Below, one piece after another: positions 1 to 7,786 of a stretch of 64,000 nucleotides of DNA. A model generated the notes under the pieces. The model saw only the letters and a program-made list of their open reading frames with translations, did not search any database and was not told where the DNA came from. The position numbers and the translations under genes were made by a program. Numbering within the stretch: position 1 is the stretch's first letter; each line of letters begins with the position of its first letter. This DNA is from Streptosporangium saharense (GTDB taxonomy: Bacteria; Actinomycetota; Actinomycetes; Streptosporangiales; Streptosporangiaceae): contig NZ_JACHJP010000006.1 of assembly GCF_014203715.1 (NCBI RefSeq), forward strand, positions 343,707 through 407,706. Reading direction: 5' to 3'.

Positions 1-36
1 CGAGACTGGCCGCGGTGATCTCCGGATAGGGCGGTC

Positions 37-276
37 TCAGTACCCCCCGTCACCGCCCCGGCCGCCTGAGCCGCCTCCGCCGTCGCCTCCGTTCCCGCCC
101 CGGCCTCCCTGGCCGTCCTGCCCGTCCTGTCCGTTCTGGCTGCCTTGGCCGTTGGAGGGGGTGGCCGTGCAGCTCGGCGTTCCCGGTGTTTCCGATGGAG
201 GAGTGGCCGAGGCGGGCGACGGCGTGAAGAACGCCAGGGACAACCCGCCGATCATGATTTTCTGCTTTATATACAT
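37..276 (-). CDS. Small Gly-rich secreted peptide
   Basis: This 79-residue protein has a hydrophobic N-terminal signal-like segment (about residues 7-25, ending PSPASA) followed by a short Pro/Thr/Ser linker and a C-terminal half made almost entirely of Gly, Asp, Gln, Asn and Arg in GGxGG-type runs, ending in Tyr. The ATG at 276 is chosen because AAGGGGG lies a few bases upstream; the frame is open further 5' but has no comparable ribosome site. No enzymatic domain is visible. A low-complexity exported or surface peptide is likely, function unknown. It is divergent from the glycosidase at 441. Confidence 0.6.
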   Translation of the reverse strand: MYIKQKIMIGGLSLAFFTPSPASATPPSETPGTPSCTATPSNGQGSQNGQDGQDGQGGRGGNGGDGGGGSGGRGGDGGY

Positions 277-440
277 AAATGCCCCCTTTTTAGAGTTCTG
301 CCCGATGGCTGCCCGCCGTACTCGGAACCGTGGGAAACGGGCCCCGGGGTCATGTGCGCGGCGGGGAAGATCGGGTGCCAGAAGCATGCAGAAGGGGCGA
401 AGGGCTGTTCTCCCGGCCAATACTGGCCCAGACTGGGCGA
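277..440. other. Divergent intergenic region
   Basis: This 164-bp spacer lies between the Gly-rich peptide (minus) and the glycosidase (plus) and must hold both promoters. I see no clear -35/-10 pair or operator palindrome. Confidence 0.4.
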
Positions 441-1727
441 ATGGAGGGGCGGACAGCGGTTGACGATGTCGCACTCGGACGCGAGGCGTGGTCCGTCCTC
501 GACGCCAACCGCGCGGGCGCCGTGACCGTGCCTGCACCCGGCCTCTACCCGCACCAGTGGAACTGGGACTCGACCTTCGTCGCGATCGGCGTCTCCCGCT
601 GCGACACCCGCAGGGCGGGCACCGAACTGCTCAGCCTCCTGACCGGGCAGTGGCGCACCGGGATGGTGCCCCACATCGTCTTCGGCAGGGTCTTCGGCAG
701 GGGCCTGGCCGACGGTTACTTCCCCGGCCCGGCCGTCTGGCGCTCCGGGGAGCATCCCGCCGCCCCCAACGGGGTGCCGACCTCGGGGCTGACCCAGCCG
801 CCGCTGCACGCCCTGGCCGTCTGGTGGATGTGGCGGCACGCGAAGGACCGCGAGGAGGCGTGCGACCTGGTCCGCAGGCTGTATCCCATGCTGGTCGCCC
901 AGCACGACTACCTCGCCACGACCAGAGACCTGGGCGGGGGAGGGCTGGCCGCGATCGTCCACCCCTGGGAGTCGGGGATGGACGACAGCCCGGTGTGGGA
1001 CACCCCGCTGGACGCCATGGCTGCGGCGCCCGGCCTCCAGGAGGACGAGCCGTTCCCCGACCGCTACGTCTGGCTGGCCCAGCGCTACCGCGACTCCGGC
1101 TACGACCCGGCCTATCTGCGCGCGGAGCATCCCTTCGCGGTCGAGGACCCGATGTTCAACGGCATCTGGCTGGCCTCCTGCCAGGCGCTCGCTGAACTGG
1201 CCCCGCTGGCCGGGGCCGATCCCGCGCCGCACCAGGAGGCGGCCGAGCGGATCCGCGCCGGGCTGCTGGAGCGGCTCTGGGGCGGGGAGGCCTTCCATGC
1301 CCTCGACCTGCGCTCGGGACGGCTCAACCCGATGTGCACCGTGGGCGGCTTCGGGCCGATGCTCGACCCCGGCCTGCCCAGGGACCGGGTGGCCAAGCTG
1401 GTCGGCGTGCTCGAATCGGCCCGGTTCATGGGGGCCGCGGGCTATCCGGTGCCCAGCTGCGAGATCCGCGCCCCCCAGTTCGACCGGTCGCGCTACTGGC
1501 GGGGACCGTCCTGGGTGAACACCAACTGGCTGCTGCGGCGGGCGGCGGCCGTACACGGGCTCGACGGCCTGGCGCGCCTGCTCGGCGTCTGCACCCTGCG
1601 CCTGGTACGGCAGGCGGGCTTCAGGGAGTGCTTCGACCCCTTCGACGGCAGCGGCAGGGGCAGCAGGGACTTCTCCTGGTCCGCGGCGCTCACCCTCGAC
1701 CTGCTCGCCGATAACGTGGAGGGATGA
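441..1727 (+). CDS. MGH1/trehalase-like glycoside hydrolase
   Basis: A 428-residue protein of the alpha/alpha-toroid glycosidase type (GH63/GH37-like, MGH1-like domain). Supporting motifs are YPHQWNWDSTF near the N-terminus, HPWESGMDDSP in the middle, WRGPSWVNTNWLL and the C-terminal DFSWSAALTLDLL, which are the usual substrate-pocket motifs of mannosylglycerate/trehalose-type hydrolases. It has no signal peptide, so it is probably cytoplasmic. The ATG at 441 is preferred because upstream residues look non-conserved; its ribosome site is weak. Its stop overlaps the next ATG (ATGA), so the two genes are co-translated. The exact substrate cannot be read from the sequence. Confidence 0.75.
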   Translation: MEGRTAVDDVALGREAWSVLDANRAGAVTVPAPGLYPHQWNWDSTFVAIGVSRCDTRRAGTELLSLLTGQWRTGMVPHIVFGRVFGRGLADGYFPGPAVWRSGEHPAAPNGVPTSGLTQPPLHALAVWWMWRHAKDREEACDLVRRLYPMLVAQHDYLATTRDLGGGGLAAIVHPWESGMDDSPVWDTPLDAMAAAPGLQEDEPFPDRYVWLAQRYRDSGYDPAYLRAEHPFAVEDPMFNGIWLASCQALAELAPLAGADPAPHQEAAERIRAGLLERLWGGEAFHALDLRSGRLNPMCTVGGFGPMLDPGLPRDRVAKLVGVLESARFMGAAGYPVPSCEIRAPQFDRSRYWRGPSWVNTNWLLRRAAAVHGLDGLARLLGVCTLRLVRQAGFRECFDPFDGSGRGSRDFSWSAALTLDLLADNVEG

Positions 1728-2185
1728 AGCTCTTCAATCGGACGCCCGCCCAGGTTCGCGCGGCCGTGGCGCCGACCGACCGGGTGCTCACCTACGCCGA
1801 GGGGCCCGACGGTTACGTGGTCGCGACCGACAGGGCGCTCTACCTGGGGGAGACCAGGCTGCCGTGGTTCAGGATCGACCGGGGCGTGTGGGACGAGGAG
1901 GGGCTGACCGTCGTCACCACGGAGGGGCAGACATACCGGGCGCCGCTGCCCGAGCCGGGACGGGTGCCGGAGGCGGTCAGGGAGCGGGTCACGGCCTCGA
2001 TCGTGGTCAGCCAGTACGCCCCGCTCGACGCCAGAGGGGGAGTGCGGCTGGTGGCGAGGCGGACCGACGAGGACCTGATGGTCTGGGAGTTCGTCTTCGA
2101 CGCGGGGATGGACCCGGAGGACCCCGGTCTGCGGGCTCTCGCCGAGCAGGCCCTTGAGGAGACACGCCGAAGCTTCGGCGTCTAG
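1724..2185 (+). CDS. Conserved actinobacterial hypothetical protein
   Basis: A 153-residue soluble protein starting MKLFNRTPAQVRAAV, with alternating short beta-strand-like segments (VLTYAEGPDGYVVATDRALYL) that look PH-like or beta-rich. I recognise it only as a type of short conserved protein found in actinomycetes. It starts inside the stop codon of the glycosidase (ATGA overlap) and is followed by a strong hairpin, so the two genes form a closed two-gene operon. No function can be assigned. Confidence 0.6.
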   Translation: MKLFNRTPAQVRAAVAPTDRVLTYAEGPDGYVVATDRALYLGETRLPWFRIDRGVWDEEGLTVVTTEGQTYRAPLPEPGRVPEAVRERVTASIVVSQYAPLDARGGVRLVARRTDEDLMVWEFVFDAGMDPEDPGLRALAEQALEETRRSFGV

Positions 2186-2191
2186 CACGCG

Positions 2192-2215
2192 GAAGGGCCC
2201 CCGAGGGGGCCCTTC
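2192..2215. terminator. Hairpin terminator between convergent genes
   Basis: An 11-bp GC-rich inverted repeat (GAAGGGCCCCC / GGGGGCCCTTC) lies just after the stop at 2185 and before the convergent YtxH-like gene. No U-tract follows, as is common in actinomycetes. Confidence 0.75.
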
Positions 2216-2228
2216 GCCGTGTGTGGGA

Positions 2229-2546
2229 TCAATGTGGGGTGACGGCCTTCTCGTCCTTCTCCTTCGGCCACCCGGTGCCTGTCTCGTCGTGTTCGTTCGG
2301 TCCTGTGCCGTTGTGCGGCTGCAGGAACGGCAGCTTGTTCCTGGCCACGACGCTCACCTTCGTCCTGGCCACCTCGGTGACTTTGGAGACCTGGGCGCCG
2401 ACGAGCCCGGCGGCCTCCTGTACGGCGGGGCTGTCGGAAACCCGGCGTGCCATCCCCTTGAGCTGTTCGTAACGCTCCCGGCCCGCGCGACTTCCAAGGA
2501 TGTATCCAACCGCGAGGCCAACACCGAACATCAGTCGGTAACGCAT
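2229..2546 (-). CDS. YtxH-like membrane-anchored protein
   Basis: A 105-residue protein with an N-terminal glycine-zipper membrane segment (GVGLAVGYILGSRAGRERY), the hallmark of actinobacterial YtxH-domain proteins, followed by a helical region (residues 25-75) and a charged Gly/Asn/Asp/Lys tail. The ATG at 2546 is preferred over a GTG four codons upstream because GGAGGTGGAG sits directly before it. Probably membrane-anchored; the family's role is unclear (stress or envelope association has been suggested). Confidence 0.7.
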   Translation of the reverse strand: MRYRLMFGVGLAVGYILGSRAGRERYEQLKGMARRVSDSPAVQEAAGLVGAQVSKVTEVARTKVSVVARNKLPFLQPHNGTGPNEHDETGTGWPKEKDEKAVTPH

Positions 2547-2711
2547 CTCCACCTCCACAAGCGTCCTGGGCGGGACCCTACCCGCGGACGAGAAGTTGTC
2601 TCGGCCCTACCCCGGAGCATCGATGCGACACACACTCCCGGAGTGCGCTAATCTATTCCTGCGCCGCAAGGAGCGGGGGAAAACCCCCGGGCCGACCAGC
2701 GCAAACCACGA

Positions 2712-2787
2712 TCCCGTGTAGCTCAATCGGCAGAGCAGCCGGCTGTTAACCGGCAGGTTATAGGTTCGAGTCCTATCGCGGGAGCCA
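2712..2787 (+). tRNA. tRNA-Asn (GTT)
   Basis: A complete cloverleaf: the 7-bp acceptor stem TCCCGTG/CGCGGGA, D-arm TAGCTCAATCGGCAGAGCA, anticodon loop CTGTTAA (anticodon GTT), T-arm with GGTTCGAGTCC, discriminator G and an encoded CCA at 2785-2787. Confidence 0.97.
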
Positions 2788-2791
2788 AGCG

Positions 2792-2824
2792 GAAGGCCCC
2801 GGGAGCACAGCTCCCGGGGCCTTC
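2792..2824 (+). terminator. Hairpin terminator after tRNA-Asn
   Basis: A 14-bp perfect inverted repeat (GAAGGCCCCGGGAG / CTCCCGGGGCCTTC) with a 5-nt loop begins 4 nt after the tRNA 3' end and ends in CGCCGTTT, a good tRNA terminator. Confidence 0.85.
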
Positions 2825-2941
2825 GCCGTTTCGTGCCCTATTTCCCGGACAAATCCCGGTGAATCACAGAAAATAGGGGACGCATCGCCCCGTGTCCCTC
2901 CGCTCGCGCTCGGTGACCGGGCCGCGCCGTCATGGACCGCA

Positions 2942-2989
2942 GTAGATCATCGTGGGATCGCCGTGGATCGCTGTAGATCACTGTGGGAT
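2942..2989. repeat. Two 17-bp direct repeats upstream of nos
   Basis: GTAGATCATCGTGGGAT (2942-2958) and GTAGATCACTGTGGGAT (2973-2989) differ at two adjacent positions and are 31 bp apart, about three helical turns. A related GTGGATC lies between them. They sit about 80-125 bp before the nos start and could be an operator. Confidence 0.5.
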
Positions 2990-3067
2990 TGGGGACACCA
3001 CGCCGAGGGAACCGTGCCGCCCGGAACGGCATGCCGTACCCGTTAAACGTAAATAGGTGGTTTTTCT

Positions 3068-4303
3068 GTGCCGACTTGGCCGAGAACCCGGCGCCAGACG
3101 CCGGAGAGGGAACAGGGAGCACGTGCGCAGGACTACGAGGGATCCCATCGGGGAGGCCACGACAGGACACCGCGGCAGCCGCCCGCCCAGCCGGTGGACC
3201 TGGGGGCCGCCGAGGAGTTCCTGAAGCTGTTCCACGAGGAGAACCCGGAGGCGGGCCCGATGCGGCCCCGGCTGCGCGAGGTGCGTGCCGAGATCACCGC
3301 CACGGGGACCTACACCCACACCCCGAAGGAACTCGTCTTCGGCGCCAGGGTGGCCTGGCGCAACAGCGACAGGTGCATCGGGCGGCTGTACTGGAAGTCG
3401 CTGCGGGTGCGCGACCGGCGCCGGGTGAACACGGTCGAGGGGGTCGCCGTCGAGTGCGTCAACCACCTCCGCGAGGCCGCCTCGGAGGGCAAGATCCGGC
3501 CGATGATCACGATCTTCGCCCAGGACCGTCCCGGGGCGCCGGGGCCGAGGATCTGGAACGAGCAGCTCATCCGGTACGCGGGGTACGCGATGGACGACGG
3601 CTCCATCGTCGGCGACCCGCGCAACGCCGGATTCACCACGATGGCGCGCAAGCTCGGCTGGCCCGGCGGCAGGGGCACACCCTTCGACGTGCTTCCCTTG
3701 GCGGTCTCGATGGGGGACGGGCCACCGCTGCTGTCCATGATCCCCGGGGACGCGGTGCTTGAGGTGCCGCTGTCCCACCCGGCCTATCCGTGGTTCGAGC
3801 GGCTGGGGCTGCGCTGGCACGCCGTACCGGCGATCTCGAACATGTGCCTGGAGATCGGCGGGATCTGCTACCGGGCGGCGCCGTTCAACGGGTGGTACAT
3901 GGGCACTGAGATCGGGGCGCGCAACCTCGCCGACCCCGACCGCTACAACCTGGTGCCGCTGGTCGCCGCGCGGCTCGGCCTGGACACCCGCAGCGAGCGC
4001 TCGCTGTGGCGGGACCACGCGCTGGTCGAGCTGAACGTGGCGGTGCTGCACTCCTTCGACAGGGCGGGGGTCACGATCACCGACCACCACACCGAGTCCA
4101 GGCGCTTCCTGACGCACGTGGAGCGTGAGGAGAGGGCGGGCAGGTCCTGCCCGGCCGACTGGAGCTGGATCGTCCCGCCCATCTCCGGCGCCGCGACCCC
4201 GGTCTTCCACCGGTACTACGACCAGGCGCGGCTCTCACCGAACTTCGTCACGCACCCCGACGCCCAGGAGCGGTCGGCGGGTCGGTGGAGCAGGGGATGG
4301 TGA
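3068..4303 (+). CDS. nos: Nitric oxide synthase oxygenase
   Basis: A 411-residue bacterial NOS oxygenase domain, which oxidises L-arginine to citrulline and NO using an external reductase. The heme-ligand Cys is C103 in WRNSDRCIGR, and the arginine-binding Glu is E281 in FNGWYMGTEIGARNL. There is no flavin reductase domain, as usual for bacteria. The GTG at 3068 is supported by AGGTGG 8 nt upstream; a GTG at 3194 would give 369 residues, nearer the length of Bacillus NOS, so the first 40 residues may be an extension. It is monocistronic and convergent with the DUF402 gene. No partner reductase or nitration substrate gene is adjacent. Confidence 0.93.
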   Translation: MPTWPRTRRQTPEREQGARAQDYEGSHRGGHDRTPRQPPAQPVDLGAAEEFLKLFHEENPEAGPMRPRLREVRAEITATGTYTHTPKELVFGARVAWRNSDRCIGRLYWKSLRVRDRRRVNTVEGVAVECVNHLREAASEGKIRPMITIFAQDRPGAPGPRIWNEQLIRYAGYAMDDGSIVGDPRNAGFTTMARKLGWPGGRGTPFDVLPLAVSMGDGPPLLSMIPGDAVLEVPLSHPAYPWFERLGLRWHAVPAISNMCLEIGGICYRAAPFNGWYMGTEIGARNLADPDRYNLVPLVAARLGLDTRSERSLWRDHALVELNVAVLHSFDRAGVTITDHHTESRRFLTHVEREERAGRSCPADWSWIVPPISGAATPVFHRYYDQARLSPNFVTHPDAQERSAGRWSRGW

Positions 4304-4317
4304 CGCCCGGCGTCACC
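4299..4317. terminator. Palindrome spanning both convergent stop codons
   Basis: GGTGACGCC (4299-4307) and GGCGTCACC (4309-4317) are perfect inverted repeats that contain the TGA of nos and the TGA of the DUF402 gene. It could act as a compact bidirectional terminator. Confidence 0.45.
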
Positions 4318-4825
4318 GGGGCTCGGCGACCAGGGAGAGCCAGTGCGGGGGTGAGGCGAAGGGGGCCTTCCTGGCGGTGACGGCCTCCATCAGGGTGGCC
4401 GCGGAGGCGCGGGCGCCCTCGATGACCTCCCTGGGGTAGGCGTAGCGGACCTGGTGCTCCTCGAACTCGTCCTCGTCGTCGAGGAGCACCCGGCCGTCCT
4501 TACGCATGCGGATCACGTCGAGATCGAGGTCGATCATGGTCACCTCGTCGCCGTTCCAGCGCGGCACGGTCGAGACGTCACAGTAGATCTCCGCCTTGTA
4601 CGGCGCCGCGTTGAAAGTGGCCGTCCACCAGGCGTCACGGGGGAAGAGGATCACGAACGGCTCGTCCCAGACGACGGGCGGCTCCTGCCCCCGCCTGCCG
4701 CTGCTGCCGGGCGGGCAGCCGACCCACACACCGTGCTCGTCCTCACCGAGGAGCAGCGCCGGGTGGTTCCAGTGCAGTGAGCCGTCGTACTTGCGGTAGA
4801 CCACCTTCACGATCTCATGAGACAT
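4313..4825 (-). CDS. DUF402 domain-containing protein
   Basis: A 170-residue protein matching the DUF402 (FomD/Ntdp-like) fold. A beta-barrel N-terminal half contains HWNHPALLLGEDEHGVWVG and VILFPRDAWW, followed by the acidic signature MIDLDLDVIRMRKDGRVLLDDEDEFEEH, whose Asp/Glu residues bind divalent metal in characterised members. Characterised relatives hydrolyse nucleoside di- or triphosphates or CMP-activated intermediates, so a phosphohydrolase role is likely but the substrate is unknown. It starts at ATG 4825, divergent from the SAM-riboswitch operon. Confidence 0.8.
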   Translation of the reverse strand: MSHEIVKVVYRKYDGSLHWNHPALLLGEDEHGVWVGCPPGSSGRRGQEPPVVWDEPFVILFPRDAWWTATFNAAPYKAEIYCDVSTVPRWNGDEVTMIDLDLDVIRMRKDGRVLLDDEDEFEEHQVRYAYPREVIEGARASAATLMEAVTARKAPFASPPHWLSLVAEPR

Positions 4826-4841
4826 CCCCCGACTTTAAGGG

Positions 4842-4870
4842 TTGACAGAGATCTATGTATTTCCTACCGT
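4842..4870 (+). promoter_or_regulatory. SigA-type promoter of the SAM-IV operon
   Basis: TTGACA (4842-4847) and TACCGT (4865-4870, TAnnnT) are separated by exactly 17 bp. The predicted transcript start (about 4877) falls on the first paired base of the riboswitch. The spacer contains ATCTATGTAT (4851-4860), repeated at 47701-47710. Confidence 0.8.
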
Positions 4871-4877
4871 CTAACTA

Positions 4878-4980
4878 GGTTAAGAGCGTCAGTGCAAAGC
4901 CCCGGCTGGCTGACCGGCAACCCTCGCACCGCGGCGGGGTGCCCCCGGGGGAGACCGGGCGGCACGGTCGGCGTGCCGCA
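4878..4980 (+). promoter_or_regulatory. SAM-IV riboswitch
   Basis: The leader carries the SAM-IV core: AAGCCCCGGCTGGCTGACC, GGCAACCCTC, an intervening CGCGGCGGGGTGCCCC segment and a closing GACC (4953-4956) that can pair with GGTT at 4878-4881. A following GGCACGG...GCGTGCC stem completes it. In actinobacteria this class binds S-adenosylmethionine and lowers expression of downstream genes when SAM is plentiful. It lies 45 nt before the GST-like gene, so the whole 5026-12955 operon is expected to be SAM-repressed. Confidence 0.88.
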
Positions 4981-5025
4981 AGCGCGGACCCGCACGGGTC
5001 ACCGAGGCATGCCTGGGAGTGCCAC

Positions 5026-5967
5026 ATGTCCGAGATCACACTCAACTACGCGAGCCCCGTCGACCTGGACACCCACGGTCACTACCGGCCGGGCGGCAGG
5101 CTGGGTCCCCGCTACCCCTTCCAGGGACGGATCACCGACGACGGCACGGGGGAGTTCCCCGCCGAGCCCGGGCGCTACCACCTCTACGTCGCGGCCGTCT
5201 GCCCCTACGCGCAGCGCGCGGCGATCGTGCGCTCCCTCAAGGGGCTGCAGGAGGTCGTCTCGCTGTCCTACGTGGACGACGATCGCGACGGCAGGGGCTG
5301 GGCGTTCCGCGAACGGCGCGGCGCCGACCCGGTCAACGGCTTCGCGACCCTCAGGCAGGCCTACGAGGCGACCGAGCCCGGATTCGACGGCCACGTCTCG
5401 GTGCCCGTTCTCTGGGACCGGCACGGCGGGCGCATCGTCAGCAACAACTTCCCGGACATCACCCTCGACCTGGGCACCCGCTTCGGCGGCGACCCCGACG
5501 TGGACCTCTACCCCGAGGAACTGCGGCCCGAGATCGACGCGCTCAACACGCGGATCTACGAGTTCGTCAACACCGCGGGCGGCAAGGTCGCCGCGGCCAC
5601 GACCGAGCGGGAGTATCACGAGGCGAGGAGGGCCGTCGTCGACTTCCTCGACGAACTCGACGCCAGACTCGCCGACCGCAGGTTCCTGTTCGGCTCCGCG
5701 ATCACCGAGTCCGACGTACGGCTCTGGCCCACCCTGGTCAGGTTCGACGTCGCCGACAACCCCTCGGCCAGGATCAGCGAGCGTCCGCTGACCGCCTTCC
5801 CCAACCTGTGGGCCTACGCCAGGGACCTCTACCAGCACCCCGCCTTCCACGAGAACACCGACCTCACCGTGCTCGCCTCCACGCCCAGGGAGACCGAGCC
5901 CTGGCGCGTCCAGGTCGAGCCCTCCACCCCCGACTGGGACCTTCCCCATCGAAGAGCAGCGCTGTGA
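5026..5967 (+). CDS. Glutathionyl-hydroquinone reductase-like GST protein
   Basis: A 313-residue protein of the Xi-class GST / glutathionyl-hydroquinone reductase family. The N-terminal thioredoxin-like domain carries the active-site motif CPYAQR (C59-P60-Y61; the usual form is CPWAHR), followed by the C-terminal helical GST domain (about 170-290). Family members remove thiol adducts from quinones with a thiol cofactor; actinomycetes generally use mycothiol, so the physiological thiol here is uncertain. The ATG at 5026 has GGGAGTG upstream. It is the first gene after the SAM-IV riboswitch and 37 nt before the next gene, so a sulfur-related role is likely. Confidence 0.8.
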   Translation: MSEITLNYASPVDLDTHGHYRPGGRLGPRYPFQGRITDDGTGEFPAEPGRYHLYVAAVCPYAQRAAIVRSLKGLQEVVSLSYVDDDRDGRGWAFRERRGADPVNGFATLRQAYEATEPGFDGHVSVPVLWDRHGGRIVSNNFPDITLDLGTRFGGDPDVDLYPEELRPEIDALNTRIYEFVNTAGGKVAAATTEREYHEARRAVVDFLDELDARLADRRFLFGSAITESDVRLWPTLVRFDVADNPSARISERPLTAFPNLWAYARDLYQHPAFHENTDLTVLASTPRETEPWRVQVEPSTPDWDLPHRRAAL

Positions 5968-6004
5968 CGAGCCGTACGAGCCGTACGAGAGGGGAGTGGA
6001 CGGC

Positions 6005-7765
6005 GTGAGCGCCTCCATCGCGATCGTCGGCGCGGGGCCGACCGGCACCTGCCTGGTCGAGCGGATCTGCGCCAACGCCGCCGAGCTGCTCAGCTGGCCT
6101 TCGCTCGACATCCACGTGATCGACCCCTACCCGCCTGGCGGCGGAAGGGTCTGGCGCGAGCGGCAACCCGACCTGCTCTGGATGAACTCCGCCGCCGCGG
6201 ACGTGACGCTCTTCACCGACGAGTCCGTCCGGTGCGTCGGCCCGATCCGCCCCGGCCCCTCGCTGGCCGAGTGGCTCGGCTGCGATCCGGGACGGTTCGT
6301 CCCCAGGCCGGTGCAGAACGCCTACCTCACCCACGTCTTCCAGCGCGCCGTGGACACCGCCCCCCGAGGGGTGCGGGTGCACGTGCACCGGACCCGAGTC
6401 CTCGACCTGACCGACGTTCCCGGGGGCCAGGCCGTACGGCTTGAGGACGGCACGACGGTCGAGGTCGACGCGGTGATCCTCGCGCAGGGACACGGCGACG
6501 TCACCCCGGCCGCCGACGAACGCAGGCTGACGGCACTGGCCAAGGAAAGTGGCCTGCGCTACGTGCCGACCGGCTACACCGCCGACCTCGACCTCGGCCA
6601 GGACCAGCTGCCTCCCGGCGAACCGGTGATCGTGCGCGGCCTGGGACTGGCCTTCGTCGACCTGATGGTGCTGCTCACCTCGGGCAGGGGCGGCCGGTTC
6701 GTCAGGGAGCACGACGGGGAGCTGGTCTACCTGCCCAGCGGGCGGGAACCGCTGCTGCACGTGGGATCGCGGCGCGGCGTGCCGTACCACGCGAAGACCG
6801 CCTATCCCTACCGGGGACTGCGCCCACCGGAGCCGCGCTTCCTGACCGCGCGGGCGCTCGGCGAGGGGCCGTGGAACTTCCGGCGGGACGTGTGGCCGCT
6901 GGTGGCCAAGGAACTCGCCTTCGCCTACTACCACGAGCTGATCAACAGCCACCCGAGGCGGGTCAGGATCGGCTGGGCGGAGTTCGCCGAGCGGTTCGCC
7001 GCCGAGGAGTGGCGCAGCTCCGGGATGCGGCTGCTGATCCGCAAGGCCGTACCCCGGCACGCCGACCGGCTCGACCTCGACCGGCTCGACCGGCCCCTCG
7101 ACCGGATCCGCTTCGGCGACCAGGCAGGACTGCACCGGTGGATGGACGGCTACATGGCCGCCGACCTGGCACGGCGCTCCGACCCCGCGCACAGCGCCGA
7201 CCACGCCCTGATCCTCGGGCTGCTGTCCGTCAACGGCGTCCTCGCCGAGCTGGGCATCTCCGACCGGTGGTTCGAGGGCTTCTTCAGCTACGTCGCCAGC
7301 GGCCCGCCCGGCCCCCGGCTTGAGGAGCTCAAGGCCCTGGCCAGGGCGGGCGTGGTCACCTTCCTCGGCGCCGATACCAGGGTCGAACACCGCGGCGGGC
7401 GCTGGGTCGCGCAGAGCCCGACCCTGCCCGGCGTCGTCACCGCGCGAACCCTCGTCGAGGCCAGGCTGCCCGCGCCCAGCGTCAGCCGCTCGACCGACCC
7501 CCTCATCTCCACGCTGCGCGACCGCGGCGAGATCGACGAGTCAGCCGGCCTGCTGAGAGTACGGCCCGCCGACCGCCGCCTGCTTGACCGGTCGGACACC
7601 CCTCATCCCCGCAGGTTCGCCTTCGGCCCCTGGGTCGTCGGCGGCCGGGTCACCGGCGGCTTCGCCAGGCCCGGCCTCGACGCCCCGCTCTTCCGCCACG
7701 CCGACGCCCTGGCCCGGATCGTGCTGTCCGAGGCCGTCACCACCCAGATCAGACATGTCGCTTGA
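6005..7765 (+). CDS. FAD/NAD(P)-binding protein
   Basis: A 586-residue protein with an N-terminal Rossmann motif (ASIAIVGAGPTGTCLVERI) and the layout of the FAD-NAD(P)-binding family (PF13454 type), including VILAQGHG in the middle and a C-terminal FGPWVVGGRVTGGFARPG segment. The GTG at 6005 is preferred because AGGGGAG lies 8 nt upstream; a GTG at 5996 is also in frame. It sits between the GST-like protein and an ABC importer in the SAM-IV operon. It may be an oxidoreductase or monooxygenase acting on an imported sulfur compound; that role is inferred from context only. Confidence 0.72.
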   Translation: MSASIAIVGAGPTGTCLVERICANAAELLSWPSLDIHVIDPYPPGGGRVWRERQPDLLWMNSAAADVTLFTDESVRCVGPIRPGPSLAEWLGCDPGRFVPRPVQNAYLTHVFQRAVDTAPRGVRVHVHRTRVLDLTDVPGGQAVRLEDGTTVEVDAVILAQGHGDVTPAADERRLTALAKESGLRYVPTGYTADLDLGQDQLPPGEPVIVRGLGLAFVDLMVLLTSGRGGRFVREHDGELVYLPSGREPLLHVGSRRGVPYHAKTAYPYRGLRPPEPRFLTARALGEGPWNFRRDVWPLVAKELAFAYYHELINSHPRRVRIGWAEFAERFAAEEWRSSGMRLLIRKAVPRHADRLDLDRLDRPLDRIRFGDQAGLHRWMDGYMAADLARRSDPAHSADHALILGLLSVNGVLAELGISDRWFEGFFSYVASGPPGPRLEELKALARAGVVTFLGADTRVEHRGGRWVAQSPTLPGVVTARTLVEARLPAPSVSRSTDPLISTLRDRGEIDESAGLLRVRPADRRLLDRSDTPHPRRFAFGPWVVGGRVTGGFARPGLDAPLFRHADALARIVLSEAVTTQIRHVA

Positions 7766-7786
7766 GATCCCCCGAGGAGAAGGTAA

